DNA of 64,000 nt. Source: Torymus aiolomorphi. Taxonomy: Eukaryota > Arthropoda > Insecta > Hymenoptera > Torymidae. Both the position numbers and the translations under genes were made by a program. The stretch covers positions 215,378,942 to 215,442,941 of the forward strand of contig CM070874.1 of NCBI GenBank assembly GCA_036365515.1. Reading direction: 5' to 3'. Positions within the stretch are counted from its first letter, which is position 1. The number at the start of each line of letters is the position of its first letter. Shown here in pieces: positions 21,985 to 34,052 of the stretch. The notes below the pieces were generated by a model. It saw only the letters and a program-made list of their open reading frames with translations, was not told the origin of the DNA and made no database searches.

Positions 21985-24900
21985 AAATAGCGCAGTTAAA
22001 TCTAAATCATTGTGCGACTGCACAGGACCTACTGAACCAGTATGTCCCCGAAGCAGAGGTGGATATAGCAATCGTGTGCGAACTGTACAAAGATCTAGAC
22101 GAACCATCGTGGGAGATGGACAGCACCGGTAAAGCAGCGATCTGGGCATCCGGTGATACTGCTTTTCGGGAAAAAATGATAGACCGTGAAGAAGGATGTG
22201 TACGCGTTAAGGTATCAGGTATACATATTTACAGCTGCTACGCTTCCCCCAATGCGTCAATCGAGTAGTTCGAACATCTGTTAGATCGGCTTGTGCATGA
22301 TCCTGCAGGAAGGAAACCGATACTGATCGCAGGTGACTTCAATGCCTGGGCTGTGGAGTGGGGCAGTCAAAGGACAAATCAGAGAGGTCGAATACTAATA
22401 CTACAAGGTCAATAATACTACAAGGTCGAATTGGAAGCATTCGGGCTCTTAGATTTGGTCTTAGTTAACTAGGGATCTACTTACACCTTTAGAAGAGGAG
22501 ACACCGGGTCTGTGGTAGATCTGACTTATGTTAGCAGCTGCCTTATTGGCGCAGTTGACGCATGGACAGTGAGTGAACACTACACAAATAGTGATCACCA
22601 GGCCATAATAATGGAAGTAGGAAAAACAAGAAAAGGATCCAGCGTTAGTGTACAGATCAAGAGAGTCTGTTGAAAAACGAAGAACTATGACAAGGAGATG
22701 TTTCTGTTGGCACTGGAAGAAATAGAGCTGTCTGGGACGGCGAACAATAAGGCGAAACTGGTGATGGAAATAATCACTAGAGCCTGTGACGCTGCTATGC
22801 CAAGAAGAGTGACCAGCCATAGGCGATCACCAGTATACTGGTGGGACATGGACGTCGAGAGTACCCGCAGCGAGTATCACCGAACTAGGAGGCAGGAGCA
22901 ACGGGAAAGGAAGAAATACTACAAGACTGGTCGAGGTCAGGAAATAGTGGAAGCCCGAAATCAGGAAATGAAAGACGCTAAACGGAAACTCAAGAAGAAA
23001 ATCCGGGACAGCAAACGACGGTGTGTTAAAGAATTACAGGACGAGGTAGAGTTGGATCCCTGGGGTCGACCGTACAAGGTGGTGATGAAGAAAATAAAGG
23101 GAAGCTATGTACCCCCTCCCAACTGCCCGGAACTATTACACCGGATTGTCACTACTCTGTTCCCCAGACAGCTGGAGGAACCATGTGTTATCGAAGCGGG
23201 GATAAGTGAGGACCCAGATGGCATTCCCAGATGGCATTCCCAAGCATTGAAACGTGCTATCTGCGCACACTCAGAGGTTTTTGTAGACTTGTACAACTCA
23301 TATCTCGAAGAAGGAAAATTCCCCACTATTTGGAAGACACAGCGCTTGGTGCTACTGCCAAAAGGAAAGAAGCCGCCTGATGACTTAGCCTCGTACAGAC
23401 CACTCTGCATGCTGGACACACCGGGGAAGATCCTAGAACGCATACTCTGCGTTAGAATGGACCAGGCTATTGAAGGCGCCGGAGGACTGGCGGAACATCA
23501 GTATGGTTTTCGCAAGGAGCGTTCTACCCTGGACGCAGCCGGTCTGGTAATTGACACTGTGCGAACAGCGATAAATGGAGACAGATGGAAAGGAGGAACA
23601 AAGAAGTACTGCGCTATTATTACACTCGATGTAAAAAATGCATTTAACTCAGCCAAATGGAGTAAAATACATGAGGCGCTTCGAAAGCGAAATGTGCCTC
23701 TCTACATAAGGAGGATGATGTCCCACCATTTGAAGGACAGAATCTTACTATATGACACTGAGAATGATACCGAGAGTTATGAAGTCATAGGAGGCGTTCT
23801 CCAAGGCTCAGTGCTTGGTCCACCGACTTGGAATATCATGTACGATGGAGTACTTAGACTACGACTACCCGAAGGAGCAACCGTAATAGGATTTGCAGAC
23901 GACATAGCTATAGTGGTGGTAGCGAAACACATAGAAGATGTTAAGACAATAGCAGACGAGGCAATTTGTATAATACACGATTGGCTAACAGAAACAGGGC
24001 TGGAATTAGCCAGCCACAAGACAGAAGTTATCCTGATTTCGAGTAGGAAGAAGCTAGAGACGGTAACACTGATGGTGGATGGACATGAGATTATATCTCA
24101 ACCGACCATCAAGTACTTAGGCATCACCATTGATACAAGATTGACATTCAAACAGCACCTTGAAATTGTGAGCATAAGGCAGCGAAAGTGGGCGCCGCTC
24201 TATCACGATTGATGCCAAATGTAGGAGGGGCAAGTCAAAATCGAAGGTTACTCTTAGCCGGTGTAACCACATCGACTATGCTGTACGGGGCCCCAGTATG
24301 GGCTGATGCCATGCTGGAAAAACCTATGCACGAGCAATGGCTACCGTGTATAGCCGAATGGCGTTAAGGGTGGCACCGGCTTATCGTACGGTATCGGACG
24401 AGGCGGTGTGCATCATAGCAGGTACACCGCCCATTGACCTCTTAACCATGGAGAGAAAGGACGTGTACGAAGCAAGAAGATGTGCAAACGACAACATCCG
24501 GACGGAAATCTGGGAGGTCGCAAGAAAGAAGACGATGACTGTATGGCAAGCAAGATGGGATGCCAGCGAAAAGGGGCGATGGACACACCGTCTCATACCA
24601 AAGTTGGAGGACTGGATTGACAGAAGACACGGGGAAGTTAATTACTACCTCACACAACTTCTCACCGGACATGGATGCTTTCGAGCTTACCTGTACCGAT
24701 TTAAGCTAGAAGACTCTCCAAGCTGCCCAGTATGTTTGGATGCAAACGAAGATGCAGAGCACGTCTTCTGTGACTGCTCGCGATACCGACAGGAGCGAGA
24801 AGAACTCAAGAGTTATCTCCAGATCAGAGTGACTTCCGAGTCTATTATGACGACGATGCTGACTTCAGAGGATGGATGGAGCGCTGTCAGTAATTATGCT

Positions 24901-24990
24901 CCGAGCATACTCGAAAAGGTCAGGAAAGACGAGGAAGGAAGAAGAAGACGAGAGATGCGGCACGAAGCTGATGACCGGACGATGCGGTAA
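21981..24990 (+). pseudogene. LINE B ORF2: endonuclease and reverse transcriptase, broken
   Basis: It starts MKIAQLNLNHCATAQDLLNQ, the R1-type endonuclease. It stops at TAG 22266-22268, reads on through GDFNAWAVEWG, and meets a small local duplication near 22390-22430 that brings more stops. A long RT frame runs 22698-24212, with LASYRPLCMLD, QGSVLG and a catalytic FADD around 23895. It is frameshifted again near 24180-24330, and a last frame (24337-24990) carries GHGCFRAYL and the CPVCLD...EHVFCDC knuckle. Multiple independent lesions show this copy is inactive. It is roughly as long as LINE A ORF2, so nothing large is missing apart from a stretch around 23200-23230, where the conserved APG-DG part appears shortened. 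Confidence 0.85.
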
Positions 24991-25251
24991 GTACTAGACG
25001 GAAGAAGTAAAAGTACAGGAAGGGCTGCAAGATGCAAGAAATGACGATCTCATGGAACAAGAGTAGGCAGAAGCCATACGCTCCTCCGTGAAGGATTGCT
25101 TTGCGGCTGTACCGCGGGAATACAGAGCTAAGAAGATAAGAGGTGGATTTTTAGTGGGTATACCTGGCGCTGGCCCGTGCCAGGGGAGTCCCACACGAGG
25201 GGAGTCCCTTACGGCTCTTATCAGTGCATTAAGCATTTCTCCAACTCTTCG

Positions 25252-25434
<183 letters not shown>

Positions 25435-25542
25435 TTTTTCAAAAACCATGTATTTTGATTCCTAACACCTCGCAACACAATTATAACATGTTTTTACAAC
25501 AACTCAAAAATTTACTATCACAAAGCTTCCTCTAGGAGGAAG
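25435..25542 (-). repeat. Family D repeat, copy 2, terminal part
   Basis: 'cctaacacctcgcaacacaa' followed by the hairpin 'gcttcctctaggaggaagc' is the inverted counterpart of 12285-12400. It closes the family D copy that the two LINEs split. Confidence 0.75.
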
Positions 25543-25587
25543 CAATTATTTAAATAATCGTTTTGCTTATTGTTTCATGTCTTCACC
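25543..25587 (-). repeat. Partial 92-bp repeat unit, left of the palindrome
   Basis: 'aattatttaaataatcgttt' followed by 'tgcttattgtttcatgtct' matches the inverted units at 5870-6080. The unit is cut by the palindromic element and resumes at 36827. Confidence 0.7.
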
Positions 25588-26095
25588 CTACTGAAAAAAA
25601 TCGCGCGTGTAATCGCGCGAGCAATCGCGTAAGTACTAGCGCAAGTAATTGAGTTATCTTATCGATCAAATCATGACGCGATAAATCGCGTGATTACTTG
25701 CGCGATTAATCGCGCGATTAGTCGGAAAATTTTCATAAAAAAAATATACACCAAAAATCTGCATAAAAATTATTTTTAATAATAAGAACGAATAACCTTA
25801 AAAAATTATAGTTTATACTGAAAAAGTCCAGCTGATTTCAGCTGAACATTATACCAGAACGTCCCCTGATTATCACGTGATTAGCACCTAAAAATCATGT
25901 TGATATTATCTCTTAAAAAATATGGTTTTTACATTTTGCTATGAAGATTTGATTTTTTCTCACATTTAAAGTTATTAATTACAAATTTATATAAGTTAAT
26001 TATTAATTAGAATAAATTATTTAGCAATGCAACAGTGTTTATAAAAATAATAGTTTAATGAAACAATTGTAGAGAAAACATTATTTATACTGGTA

Positions 26096-26353
26096 TTGTA
26101 TTTACATATAGGTACGGTATTTACAATTTTTTGGAAGACAAAAAACGGCAGAAAAGAGAAAGACGACACGATGTTTAACGAGTCTCCGGCTCGTGCTACT
26201 CGACACCGACCAGCGATATCAAAAACAAGCGAGGCCAACATCGAGCGCGCCTTCGAGTACTCAATAGTAACTGCCTTGATAGTCATCGGCGATGACTGTG
26301 GAATAGGGTTTGCGTACCCCAGGTTCCCACCACGCACATACACACTACATTAG
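26096..26353 (+). other. Open frame conserved in both palindrome arms
   Basis: A GC-richer stretch reads ISKTSEANIERAFEYSIVTA in an 85-codon frame. The same peptide core is encoded in the other arm (36043-36225, minus), with a few substitutions and no stop. Nothing is recognised in it. It may be a captured exon fragment or simply conserved arm DNA. It has no consensus start of its own. Confidence 0.3.
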
Positions 26354-26496
26354 CAGGTTGACATGGGCGACGACTTATGTATTATGGTTTGCAACTGATA
26401 TGAACAAGCGCTACTTAATTATTATCACATACCTTTGAATTAGGAAAAAAACCATGTAATAAGTATTATATTATTTTAAATTTACTGCTAAATGAG

Positions 26497-27498
26497 TGTT
26501 TGGGAATTCAGTAATTTGAATTCCCGCGGTTATGCTCAGCTCGGTACGACTCACGGCGCTGCCACGGCGCGGCAGCACCTCGCGGCCTCTCGGCGGAACA
26601 GCCGAGACACTACACTGATTCACAAGGTGAATTCGCGCTGTTTCGGTCTCTCTCGCTCTCTCACATACAAATGTGAGAGAGATTGTGATTTGATTCGCGA
26701 AGTGAATCGTGAAGGCCAAGAAGACGGAAGCGTTCAAGGCCTCGCTCTCTCTTTTTCTTCAGCCGTGCCACGAGGAGCATCTCTCTCCACTGCGCACCTG
26801 AAAATCTCATCGGTATCTCTCAACGGATTTCACTGGCTCAAATCGACACTGGATCAACTCACCACAGGCTCTACTCAATCTCTCACTGGAAACTCGCATC
26901 ACCCTTCACTCACGCAATACTCAAGGTGCAAGGACGATTAGTACAATCGACTCTATTGCAAGGTAAAATGTCTCACAATACTAGAGGTTATGTTGCCAAC
27001 CACGTGTTGGCACCGGCGGCAAGTGTTACAGTGAACATGTGAATTAGAAAAACTCAAGGCAGCAATTCAATTATAATTGTTTGCCATTGCTCATTTTAAC
27101 AGCTTCATTGTATGTGAGCCCAGGAGGGAGTGTCAGCAAATACTCAAGCGACTATCAACGGACAATCTCATTTCAGTTGCAGACAGACTCAAAACTCACA
27201 GGTTGGTTGTCTCTAGTAAGAGATTACTACTCCATTATTAATGTGCACTCATAGTTTGGAATTGCGGACACACTACTCAAATACAATTCATTAACCTCAG
27301 TGTAATTTAAACTCCTTTTTCAATTTATGATAATTTTCAACGAATTTGTAATGTATTTATAAACAAAATTTGTAATTTATTTAAGAAGTGACCGTTGTGA
27401 ATATAGTTTCTATTTTTAATTTACTTCTGTGTTTGACTTAAATTTATTTTAACACCCGCAGCATGTTTACTCACATGTAATTAAGGCTTACTCAAACA
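26497..27498 (+). repeat. 5' LTR of the BEL element
   Basis: 1002 bp, beginning TGTTTGGGAATTCAG and ending CTTACTCAAACA. It contains promoter and polyadenylation functions by family rule; no TATA or poly(A) signal was pinned down. The open frames in it recur in the 3' LTR by duplication. Confidence 0.93.
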
Positions 27499-27501
27499 TT
27501 T

Positions 27502-27519
27502 TGGTCCTTCGAGCCGGAT
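27502..27519 (+). other. Primer-binding site of the BEL element
   Basis: TGGTCCTTCGAGCCGGAT starts three bases after the LTR, with TGG complementary to a tRNA CCA end. The tRNA was not identified. Confidence 0.7.
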
Positions 27520-27546
27520 TTACATGCTGTGGTGTGACTCGGGCCA

Positions 27547-29094
27547 GTGAATAAATACTCATTAAGGAAATTCTCGCAGGTTATCATCATGGCACACTCA
27601 AACAAGGATGAACTCAAGGAATTGGAACAAGCAGTCGCTGTCATTTCTGAGCAAGAGGATGCTATTAATAAAAAGGATCAAGCGACTCCAGCCACCATAA
27701 CTGCAGCGAAGGGGGCAGTTAAGCAGACTGGCAGCCGCCTACTCACTATGCCTGAACTCACTGTGGTTGACACCCATGTCAAAACTCGCTCAAGATCTCC
27801 AGGGTCAATTCCAGCTTCATTTCTATGTAAGGTGAATTCTCAGTACCTGCGGCTCGACTCATTGGAAAGGATAATATCATATATTAGGATCAGGAAGGAA
27901 ACTGCCACTCTTCCAGTGATACTGGCTTGGAAGCAGGATGCTGAGGAGCTATACTCCGTATATAAAAGGGATCATGCTGTCATTGAAGCAAGTTGTCCAG
28001 CAGCCTTCGCAGACAACGATTACTTTAAGTCAGCGTTTCACAAGTCAATCCATGAATCATACCATACTATTGTGTTCGAGGTTAGCAGTTTGGAGGAAGA
28101 CTGGAAGTCCAAGCATCGTGTCACTCAACCAAGCATCGGAGAAACTCAACACACTCATTTAAGCAAGTTGCCAGAAATAAAGCTGCCCACATTCAGCGGA
28201 GCATATACTGAGTGGCCCTCATATAAGGAAATGTTCTCTGGATTAATTCTGAATCGGCCTGGACTCAAAAATTATGAGAAGCTACACTACCTGCGCAGCT
28301 CTCTCAGCGGAACACCACTCACACTCATACAAGGACTTTCACTCAGCGATGAGTCTCTAACACCTGCATGGACTACATTGGTGACAAGATTTGAAAATAA
28401 ACGGGTGTTATTAAATGATCAGCTTGATCATTTAGCTGAATTGACTGCAGTTCCCTCCAAAAATCCGGCCACACTCAACACATTGATCTCGGAGATCTCA
28501 AAAATTCGGAAATCACTCCACATGTTGGTACCGCAAGAGCAGCTAGGAGATTGTATATTAGCTCATCGCCTGTCAAAGCTAATTGACAGGTCAACACGAG
28601 AAGCATGGGAGACTTCTCGCGTTTCCAACACTGAGCTGCCAACGTTTGAGGAATTTGAGTCCTTCCTGATCGCGCGGGTGCGTGCATTGGAAATTGCGGC
28701 GGACTCATCAACATCCACTCCAAAGCCATCAATTACGCAAACTTCAAAAACATCAAGGTCTCTTCACGTCACCAGTCCAACTCAAGCACGGCAAGACTCA
28801 CACAAAGTGACACACTCACCCAGGATTTCACAGCATCCATACACGTATTGTGGGGACTCGCACTTTATTGTGGCTTGTCCAAAATTCAAACTGCTGAATG
28901 AACAACAACGGAGAAAATTTTTAATGGAGAAGCCGCTGTGCTATAACTGCCTCGGTCTGCACTCAGCCAAGAATTGCAAGTCGCAATATAAGTGCAGGAG
29001 TTGCAATGGAAATCATCACACCATGATACATGTGTCACGAGACCCTGAAGGCAAGACTCAAACCACCTCAGCATCCGGATCAACTCAAAATTAG
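27547..29094 (+). CDS. gag: BEL Gag polyprotein region (ends at in-frame TAG)
   Basis: 515 codons. The first ATG is at 27547, but the better-looking start is the Met at residue 15 (MAHSNKDELKELEQAV, 27589). The middle (about residues 200-390, 'KLPEIKLPTFSGAYTEWPSY' to the ARVRALE region) is the DUF1759-type capsid segment characteristic of BEL/Pao Gag. Near the C-terminus are knuckle-like motifs CGDSHFIVACPKF, CYNCLGLHSAKNC and CRSCNGNHHTMIH, which bind element RNA. The stop TAG (29092-29094) is in the same frame as pol. Most BEL elements have one continuous gag-pol frame, so this is either a nonsense mutation or a readthrough codon. Confidence 0.88.
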   Translation: MNKYSLRKFSQVIIMAHSNKDELKELEQAVAVISEQEDAINKKDQATPATITAAKGAVKQTGSRLLTMPELTVVDTHVKTRSRSPGSIPASFLCKVNSQYLRLDSLERIISYIRIRKETATLPVILAWKQDAEELYSVYKRDHAVIEASCPAAFADNDYFKSAFHKSIHESYHTIVFEVSSLEEDWKSKHRVTQPSIGETQHTHLSKLPEIKLPTFSGAYTEWPSYKEMFSGLILNRPGLKNYEKLHYLRSSLSGTPLTLIQGLSLSDESLTPAWTTLVTRFENKRVLLNDQLDHLAELTAVPSKNPATLNTLISEISKIRKSLHMLVPQEQLGDCILAHRLSKLIDRSTREAWETSRVSNTELPTFEEFESFLIARVRALEIAADSSTSTPKPSITQTSKTSRSLHVTSPTQARQDSHKVTHSPRISQHPYTYCGDSHFIVACPKFKLLNEQQRRKFLMEKPLCYNCLGLHSAKNCKSQYKCRSCNGNHHTMIHVSRDPEGKTQTTSASGSTQN

Positions 29095-32000
29095 GACAAC
29101 GGTGCAATCATCTCACAACACGGTCAAACTCAACATGATTACTCAACTTCTCAACTCACTTTACTTGCAACTGCATTGGCATGGTACGACTCACCGGTGA
29201 CATCCCATCAACTCAGAATACTCATTGACTCAGGCTCGGAACTCTCATTCATCTCCAAGGATTCTGTGGATTTACTCAACATTAAGCGGCAACACTCAAC
29301 TATACCAATTCTTGGAGTTGGCGGCACGCACTCAACTCAAACTCTCGGAAAGGCTCAACTCACCTTACGCACCATCTACAAAAATCTCACCATTCGGATC
29401 ACAGCTCACATTATACGCCAAGTCTCAACACTATTACCATCAGAAGAATGTGAGCAACGTCAGTGGCAACATACAGAGAAACTCAACTTGGCTGATCCGA
29501 CATTTTGGAAACCTCAACCAGTAGATGTACTTATCGGTGCGGACTATAACGGCCAAATCATCAAACCTAATCTCATAAGGGGAAGTGTGATTGAACCGAT
29601 CGCACAATTATCAATTTTCGGCTGGCTGCTAATAGGTCCATCAAACTCAGCTGTGCAACACAAGGTAGTACATCATACAACGGCCCCACTCAACACTGAA
29701 GACTTGCAGAAACTACTAACCCGCTTTTGGGTTCAAGAAGAGCCACCATCAACGTCTGCAGTCAAACTCAACAAGGAAGACGCATTGTGTGAACAACACT
29801 TTGCTCAGACTCATACAAGAAATACTCATGGACGATACCAAGTCAGATTACCTCTCACCGACTCTGCAGACGTACTTGGAAACTCATTCGGAAAAGCTCA
29901 AGCGTGCCTCAAGAGAATACTCATAAAATGCAATCAAGAAAGCATCTACAAGGAAAGGTACTACGCTTTCATGGATGAATACTGCAAATTGGGCCACATG
30001 GTGCGGATCCCTCCACAGGGCATATCTGCCAAACCATCTTACTATCTTCCTCACCATGGAGTATTACGAGAAGATAGTTCAACGACAAAACTCAGAGCAG
30101 TCTTCAATGGTTCAGCACTCACAACAAATGGAAAATCACTCAATGACATCATGCATACTGGACCTAACCTCTCACCTAACATTGTGGATGTTCTCATCTG
30201 GATTCGAACTCAACCATTTGTCTTCTCAACTGACATTACAAAAATGTATCGTCAGATCAAGGTTCACCCTCAAGATTGGAATCCACAACGCATTTTATGG
30301 GTAGATGAAACGGGTCAACTCACTCACTTCCACTTGACGACAGTTACCTACGGAACACGAGCATCTCCTTACTTAGCAATTCGGACTCTTCTTCAGCTGG
30401 TAAAGGATGAAGGAGACAAATATCCACTTGCCATAGACTCACTTCTATTTGGAAGGTATGTGGATGACATCTTCGGTGGAGCTGCATCAAAGGAACTTCT
30501 CATTGAAAAGGCCAAGCAGTTAACCGCACTATGCAAGGCGGGCGGTTTTCCATTAGCGAAATGGAACTCAAACTCATCTGGCTTCCTCAAGGAATTCCTC
30601 AAAGAGCCTCCAGCTGAAGAAGCTGTGCCTTTAGATGATTGCGCTACAAATATACTCGGGATGAAATGGCTCCCACACTCGGACAAACTCACCTTCAGAA
30701 CAACGCTGCCATCTCACCAGGAAATGATAACAAAACGGATTATACTTTCTGAAGTATCTCAATTATACGATCCCATTGGAATTATATCACCGGTTATAAT
30801 CACATCAAAAATCCTCCTGCAAGAACTGTGGCTCCACAAGCTGTCTTGGGACGAATCTCTGCCAAACTCAATCGTGAAGAAATGGCTGCACATCCGAGAA
30901 GATCTCACTCACCTGAAGACAATCGCCTTACCCAGGTGGTTAGGAATTCAGGAAAACTCAATTGTAGAACTTCATGGCTTCTCGGATGCTTCACAACAAG
31001 CAATGGCTGCAGTTCTTTACATTAAATCTACAACACCAAACTCTCACTCAACATCATCATTTCTCATCTCTAAAACAAAGGTGGCACCACTCAAACGACT
31101 GTCAATCCCACGATTGGAATTGGGAGCGGCAGTTTTACTCACTAAGTTGGCAAAACACATTTTGGAAAACTCACGATTGCCAATTTCACACATTCATCTG
31201 TGGACAGATGCTAAGGTAGCACTCACATGGATACGCTCACACCCCTCAAAATGGAAGGACTTTGTTGGAAATAGAGTTGCCTTAATTCAAGAACTCATTC
31301 CAACAGCACAATGGAGACATGTGCCTGGAGCAGACAATCCAGCGGATTGTGCCTCGCGCGGGTTACTCACTTCACAACTCAGAGAGCATTACTTATGGTG
31401 GCATGGACCAAGTTGGCTCTGCCAGGAAGAATCAGCTTGGCCTTCTCAAGCAACCTCTATCCAAGAAACCAACCTTCCAGAAATAAGGGCTAAGGTCACA
31501 CTCACCGCAGCCAAGTCAAACTCAAGCAAATTGTGGGACATCATCGATCATTACTCATCACTCACTCAACTCATAAGAATAACTGGATGGGTAATGCTCG
31601 CATGTGATCGATTTAAGGCTAAAGGAAAAACTCACCATGAATCGAAACTCACGACTGATTTACTCAAAAGGGCAAAACTCTTCTGGGTCAAGAACATTCA
31701 GCAGGTTCACTTACAATCAGAACTTGTTATGCTGAAAAATTCTCAAGTCCCAAGAAACCATGTATTCAACCGATTGACTGCCTACATAGACTCAACAGGA
31801 ATTGTTCGAGTAGGAGGGCGGCTTCAAAAAACTCAACTCGATCATCACTCAAAACACACAGTAATTATACCACGGAGCAGTCAACTCACCACACTGATCA
31901 TTCGGAACGCTCATCTCTCAACTCTGCACGGTGGCGCTCAACTCACTCTGGCACACACTCGGCAGGAATTTTGGATAATCGGAGGCAGAGCACCGGTCAA

Positions 32001-33021
32001 GTCACATATTTTAAAGTGTGTGACTTGTGCAAGGTATCGGGCTCAACGGGCTCAGCAACTCATGGGGCAATTACCCATGGCCAGGGTCACCCCATCACCA
32101 CCTTTCACTCACACTGGGATCGATTACGCCGGGCCAATCACCATTAACTCATGGAAAGGTCGTGGATCCAAAACATACAAGGGCTGGATTTGTATCTTTG
32201 TGTGCTTCTCAACGTCAGCTGTTCACCTAGAACTGGTCAGTGACTACTCAACGGACGGATTCTTAGCGGCATACAGACGGTTCACCTCAAGGAGAGGGAT
32301 ACCCTCCAAACTATACTCAGACTGTGGAACGAACTTCATCGGAGCAGCAAGGGAACTGAAGACTCTATGTTCTCAACACCAACATGAAAACTCAATCTTG
32401 TACAACTCACTAGCGAACGAGGGAACCCAATGGATATTGAACCCACCTGCTGCACCTCATATGGGAGGCAAGTGGGAAGCAGTAGTGAAATCAGTCAAAT
32501 TTCACCTGCGACGGACCATTGGGGACACACAACTCACCTTTGAAGCTTCAGCTACCTTGCTCACTCAAATAGAAGCATTACTCAACTCAAGGCCGCTAGA
32601 ACCACTCAGTGAAGACCCAGAAGACATAAATGCACTCACACCCGGACACTTTCTCATCGGCAAGGCATTGAACTCAGTGCCTGAACCAAGCTTACTCACC
32701 TTCAAGGAATCAAGGCTATCCAAATGGCAACTCATTCCACGGATCACTCAGCAATTTTGGAAGCATTGGTCAACTCAATACCTTCAACGGCTTCAATCAA
32801 TTTCAAAATGGCATCATCCCTCTCATGAGATAAAAGTGGGTTCCATGGTACTACTCACGGATGAACACTCACCCCCAAGCAAATGGCCACTCGCAAGAGT
32901 CACTCAACTTCACCCTGGAACTGACAATCTCACCAGAGTTGTAACAATAAAGATGGCCACCACTCAACTCACCCGCCCAATTGCAAAACTCGCCATCTTG
33001 CCAGTGCCAATCGGAATTTAA
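29095..33021 (+). CDS. pol: BEL Pol: protease, reverse transcriptase, RNase H, integrase
   Basis: The frame is open from just after the TAG, with its first ATG at 29176 giving 1281 codons. Counting from that Met: aspartic protease ILIDSGSEL (Asp ~18); reverse transcriptase with FSTDITKMYRQI and catalytic YVDD (~428-431); the Pao-type RNase H region with GFSDASQQAMAAVLY and RLELGAAVLL; an H2C2 zinc-binding domain ending in CVTCARY; and an rve integrase core with Asp in GIDYAGP (~983), Asp in YSDCGTNF (~1049) and Glu in GGKWEAV (~1101). A C-terminal DUF5641-like domain (WPLARVTQLHPG) follows. All key catalytic residues seen are present and there is no internal stop. Codon use is strikingly rich in 'actcaa' and 'ctcac' strings. 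It depends on readthrough or a separate start for expression. Confidence 0.92.
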   Translation, partial: DNGAIISQHGQTQHDYSTSQLTLLATALAWYDSPVTSHQLRILIDSGSELSFISKDSVDLLNIKRQHSTIPILGVGGTHSTQTLGKAQLTLRTIYKNLTIRITAHIIRQVSTLLPSEECEQRQWQHTEKLNLADPTFWKPQPVDVLIGADYNGQIIKPNLIRGSVIEPIAQLSIFGWLLIGPSNSAVQHKVVHHTTAPLNTEDLQKLLTRFWVQEEPPSTSAVKLNKEDALCEQHFAQTHTRNTHGRYQVRLPLTDSADVLGNSFGKAQACLKRILIKCNQESIYKERYYAFMDEYCKLGHMVRIPPQGISAKPSYYLPHHGVLREDSSTTKLRAVFNGSALTTNGKSLNDIMHTGPNLSPNIVDVLIWIRTQPFVFSTDITKMYRQIKVHPQDWNPQRILWVDETGQLTHFHLTTVTYGTRASPYLAIRTLLQLVKDEGDKYPLAIDSLLFGRYVDDIFGGAASKELLIEKAKQLTALCKAGGFPLAKWNSNSSGFLKEFLKEPPAEEAVPLDDCATNILGMKWLPHSDKLTFRTTLPSHQEMITKRIILSEVSQLYDPIGIISPVIITSKILLQELWLHKLSWDESLPNSIVKKWLHIREDLTHLKTIALPRWLGIQENSIVELHGFSDASQQAMAAVLYIKSTTPNSHSTSSFLISKTKVAPLKRLSIPRLELGAAVLLTKLAKHILENSRLPISHIHLWTDAKVALTWIRSHPSKWKDFVGNRVALIQELIPTAQWRHVPGADNPADCASRGLLTSQLREHYLWWHGPSWLCQEESAWPSQATSIQETNLPEIRAKVTLTAAKSNSSKLWDIIDHYSSLTQLIRITGWVMLACDRFKAKGKTHHESKLTTDLLKRAKLFWVKNIQQVHLQSELVMLKNSQVPRNHVFNRLTAYIDSTGIVRVGGRLQKTQLDHHSKHTVIIPRSSQLTTLIIRNAHLSTLHGGAQLTLAHTRQEFWIIGGRAPVKSHILKCVTCARYRAQRAQQLMGQLPMARVTPSPPFTHTGIDYAGPITINSWKGRGSKTYKGWICIFVCFSTSAVHLELVSDYSTDGFLAAYRRFTSRRGIPSKLYSDCGTNFIGAARELKTLCSQHQHENSILYNSLANEGTQWILNPPAAPHMGGKWEAVVKSVKFHLRRTIGDTQLTFEASATLLTQIEALLNSRPLEPLSEDPEDINALTPGHFLIGKALNSVPEPSLLTFKESRLSKWQLIPRITQQFWKHWSTQYLQRLQSISKWHHPSHEIKVGSMVLLTDEHSPPSKWPLARVTQLHPGTDNLTRVVTIKMATTQLTRPIAKLAILPVPIGI

Positions 33022-33038
33022 ATCAACCTGGCGGTTGA

Positions 33039-33050
33039 TGGCGGGCGGAA
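33039..33050 (+). other. Polypurine tract of the BEL element
   Basis: A G-rich 'tggcgggcggaa' abuts the 3' LTR, the expected place for the plus-strand primer. Confidence 0.65.
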
Positions 33051-34052
33051 TGTTTGGGAATTCAGTAATTTAAATTCCCGCGGTTATGCTCAGCTCGGTA
33101 CGACTCACGGCGCTGCCACGGCGCGGCAGCACCTCGCGGCCTCTCGGCGGAACAGCCGAGACACTACACTGATTCACAAGGTGAATTCGCGCTGTTTCGG
33201 TCTCTCTCGCTCTCTCACATACAAATGTGAGAGAGATTGTGATTTGATTCGCGAAGTGAATCGTGAAGGCCAAGAAGACGGAAGCGTTCAAGGCCTCGCT
33301 CTCTCTTTTTCTTCAGCCGTGCCACGAGGAGCATCTCTCTCCACTGCGCACCTGAAAATCTCATCGGTATCTCTCAACGGATTTCACTGGCTCAAATCGA
33401 CACTGGATCAACTCACCACAGGCTCTACTCAATCTCTCACTGGAAACTCGCATCACCCTTTACTCACGCAATACTCAAGGTGCAAGTACGATTAGTACAA
33501 TCGACTCTATTGCAAGGTAAAATGTCTCACAATACTAGAGGTTATGTTGCCAACCACGTGTTGGCACCGGCGGCAAGTGTTACAGTGAACATGTGAATTA
33601 GAAAAACTCAAGGCAGCAATTCAATTATAATTGTTTGCCATTGCTCATTTTAACAGCTTCATTGTGTGTGAGCCCAGGAGGGAGTGTCAGCAAATACTCA
33701 AGCGACTATCAACGGACAATCTCATTTCAGTTGCAGACAGACTCAAAACTCACAGGTTGGTTGTCTCTAGTAAGAGATTGCTACTCCATTATTAATGTGC
33801 ACTCATAGTTTGGAATTGTGGACACACTACTCAAATGCAATTCATTAACCTCAGTGTAATTTAAACTCCTTTTTCAATTTATGATAATTTTCAACGAATT
33901 TGTAATGTATTTATAAACAAAATTTGTAATTTATTTAAGAAGTGACCGTTGTGAATATAGTTTCTATTTTTAATTTACTTCTGTGTTTGACTTAAATTTA
34001 TTTTAACACCCGCAGCATGTTTACTCACATGTAATTAAGGCTTACTCAAACA
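33051..34052 (+). repeat. 3' LTR of the BEL element
   Basis: 1002 bp, the same ends and length as 26497-27498 with about seven substitutions. It is followed directly by the ATGAG target duplicate. Confidence 0.93.

Larger units (their letters stand above)
26497..34052 (+). mobile_element. BEL/Pao LTR retrotransposon, nearly intact
   Basis: 7556 bp with two 1002-bp LTRs (TG...CA) differing at about seven positions by eye, hence young. The 5-bp duplication ATGAG lies at 26492-26496 and 34053-34057. The order gag, protease, reverse transcriptase, RNase H, integrase is diagnostic of BEL/Pao. gag and pol are in one reading frame separated by a single TAG. The right arm of the host palindrome at about 35855-35880 preserves the unoccupied target. 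There is no envelope gene. Confidence 0.95.

Noticed and set aside
33070..33495. Genes in the 3' LTR of the BEL element
   Set aside because: Identical frames exist in the 5' LTR (26471-26941); they are LTR sequence.
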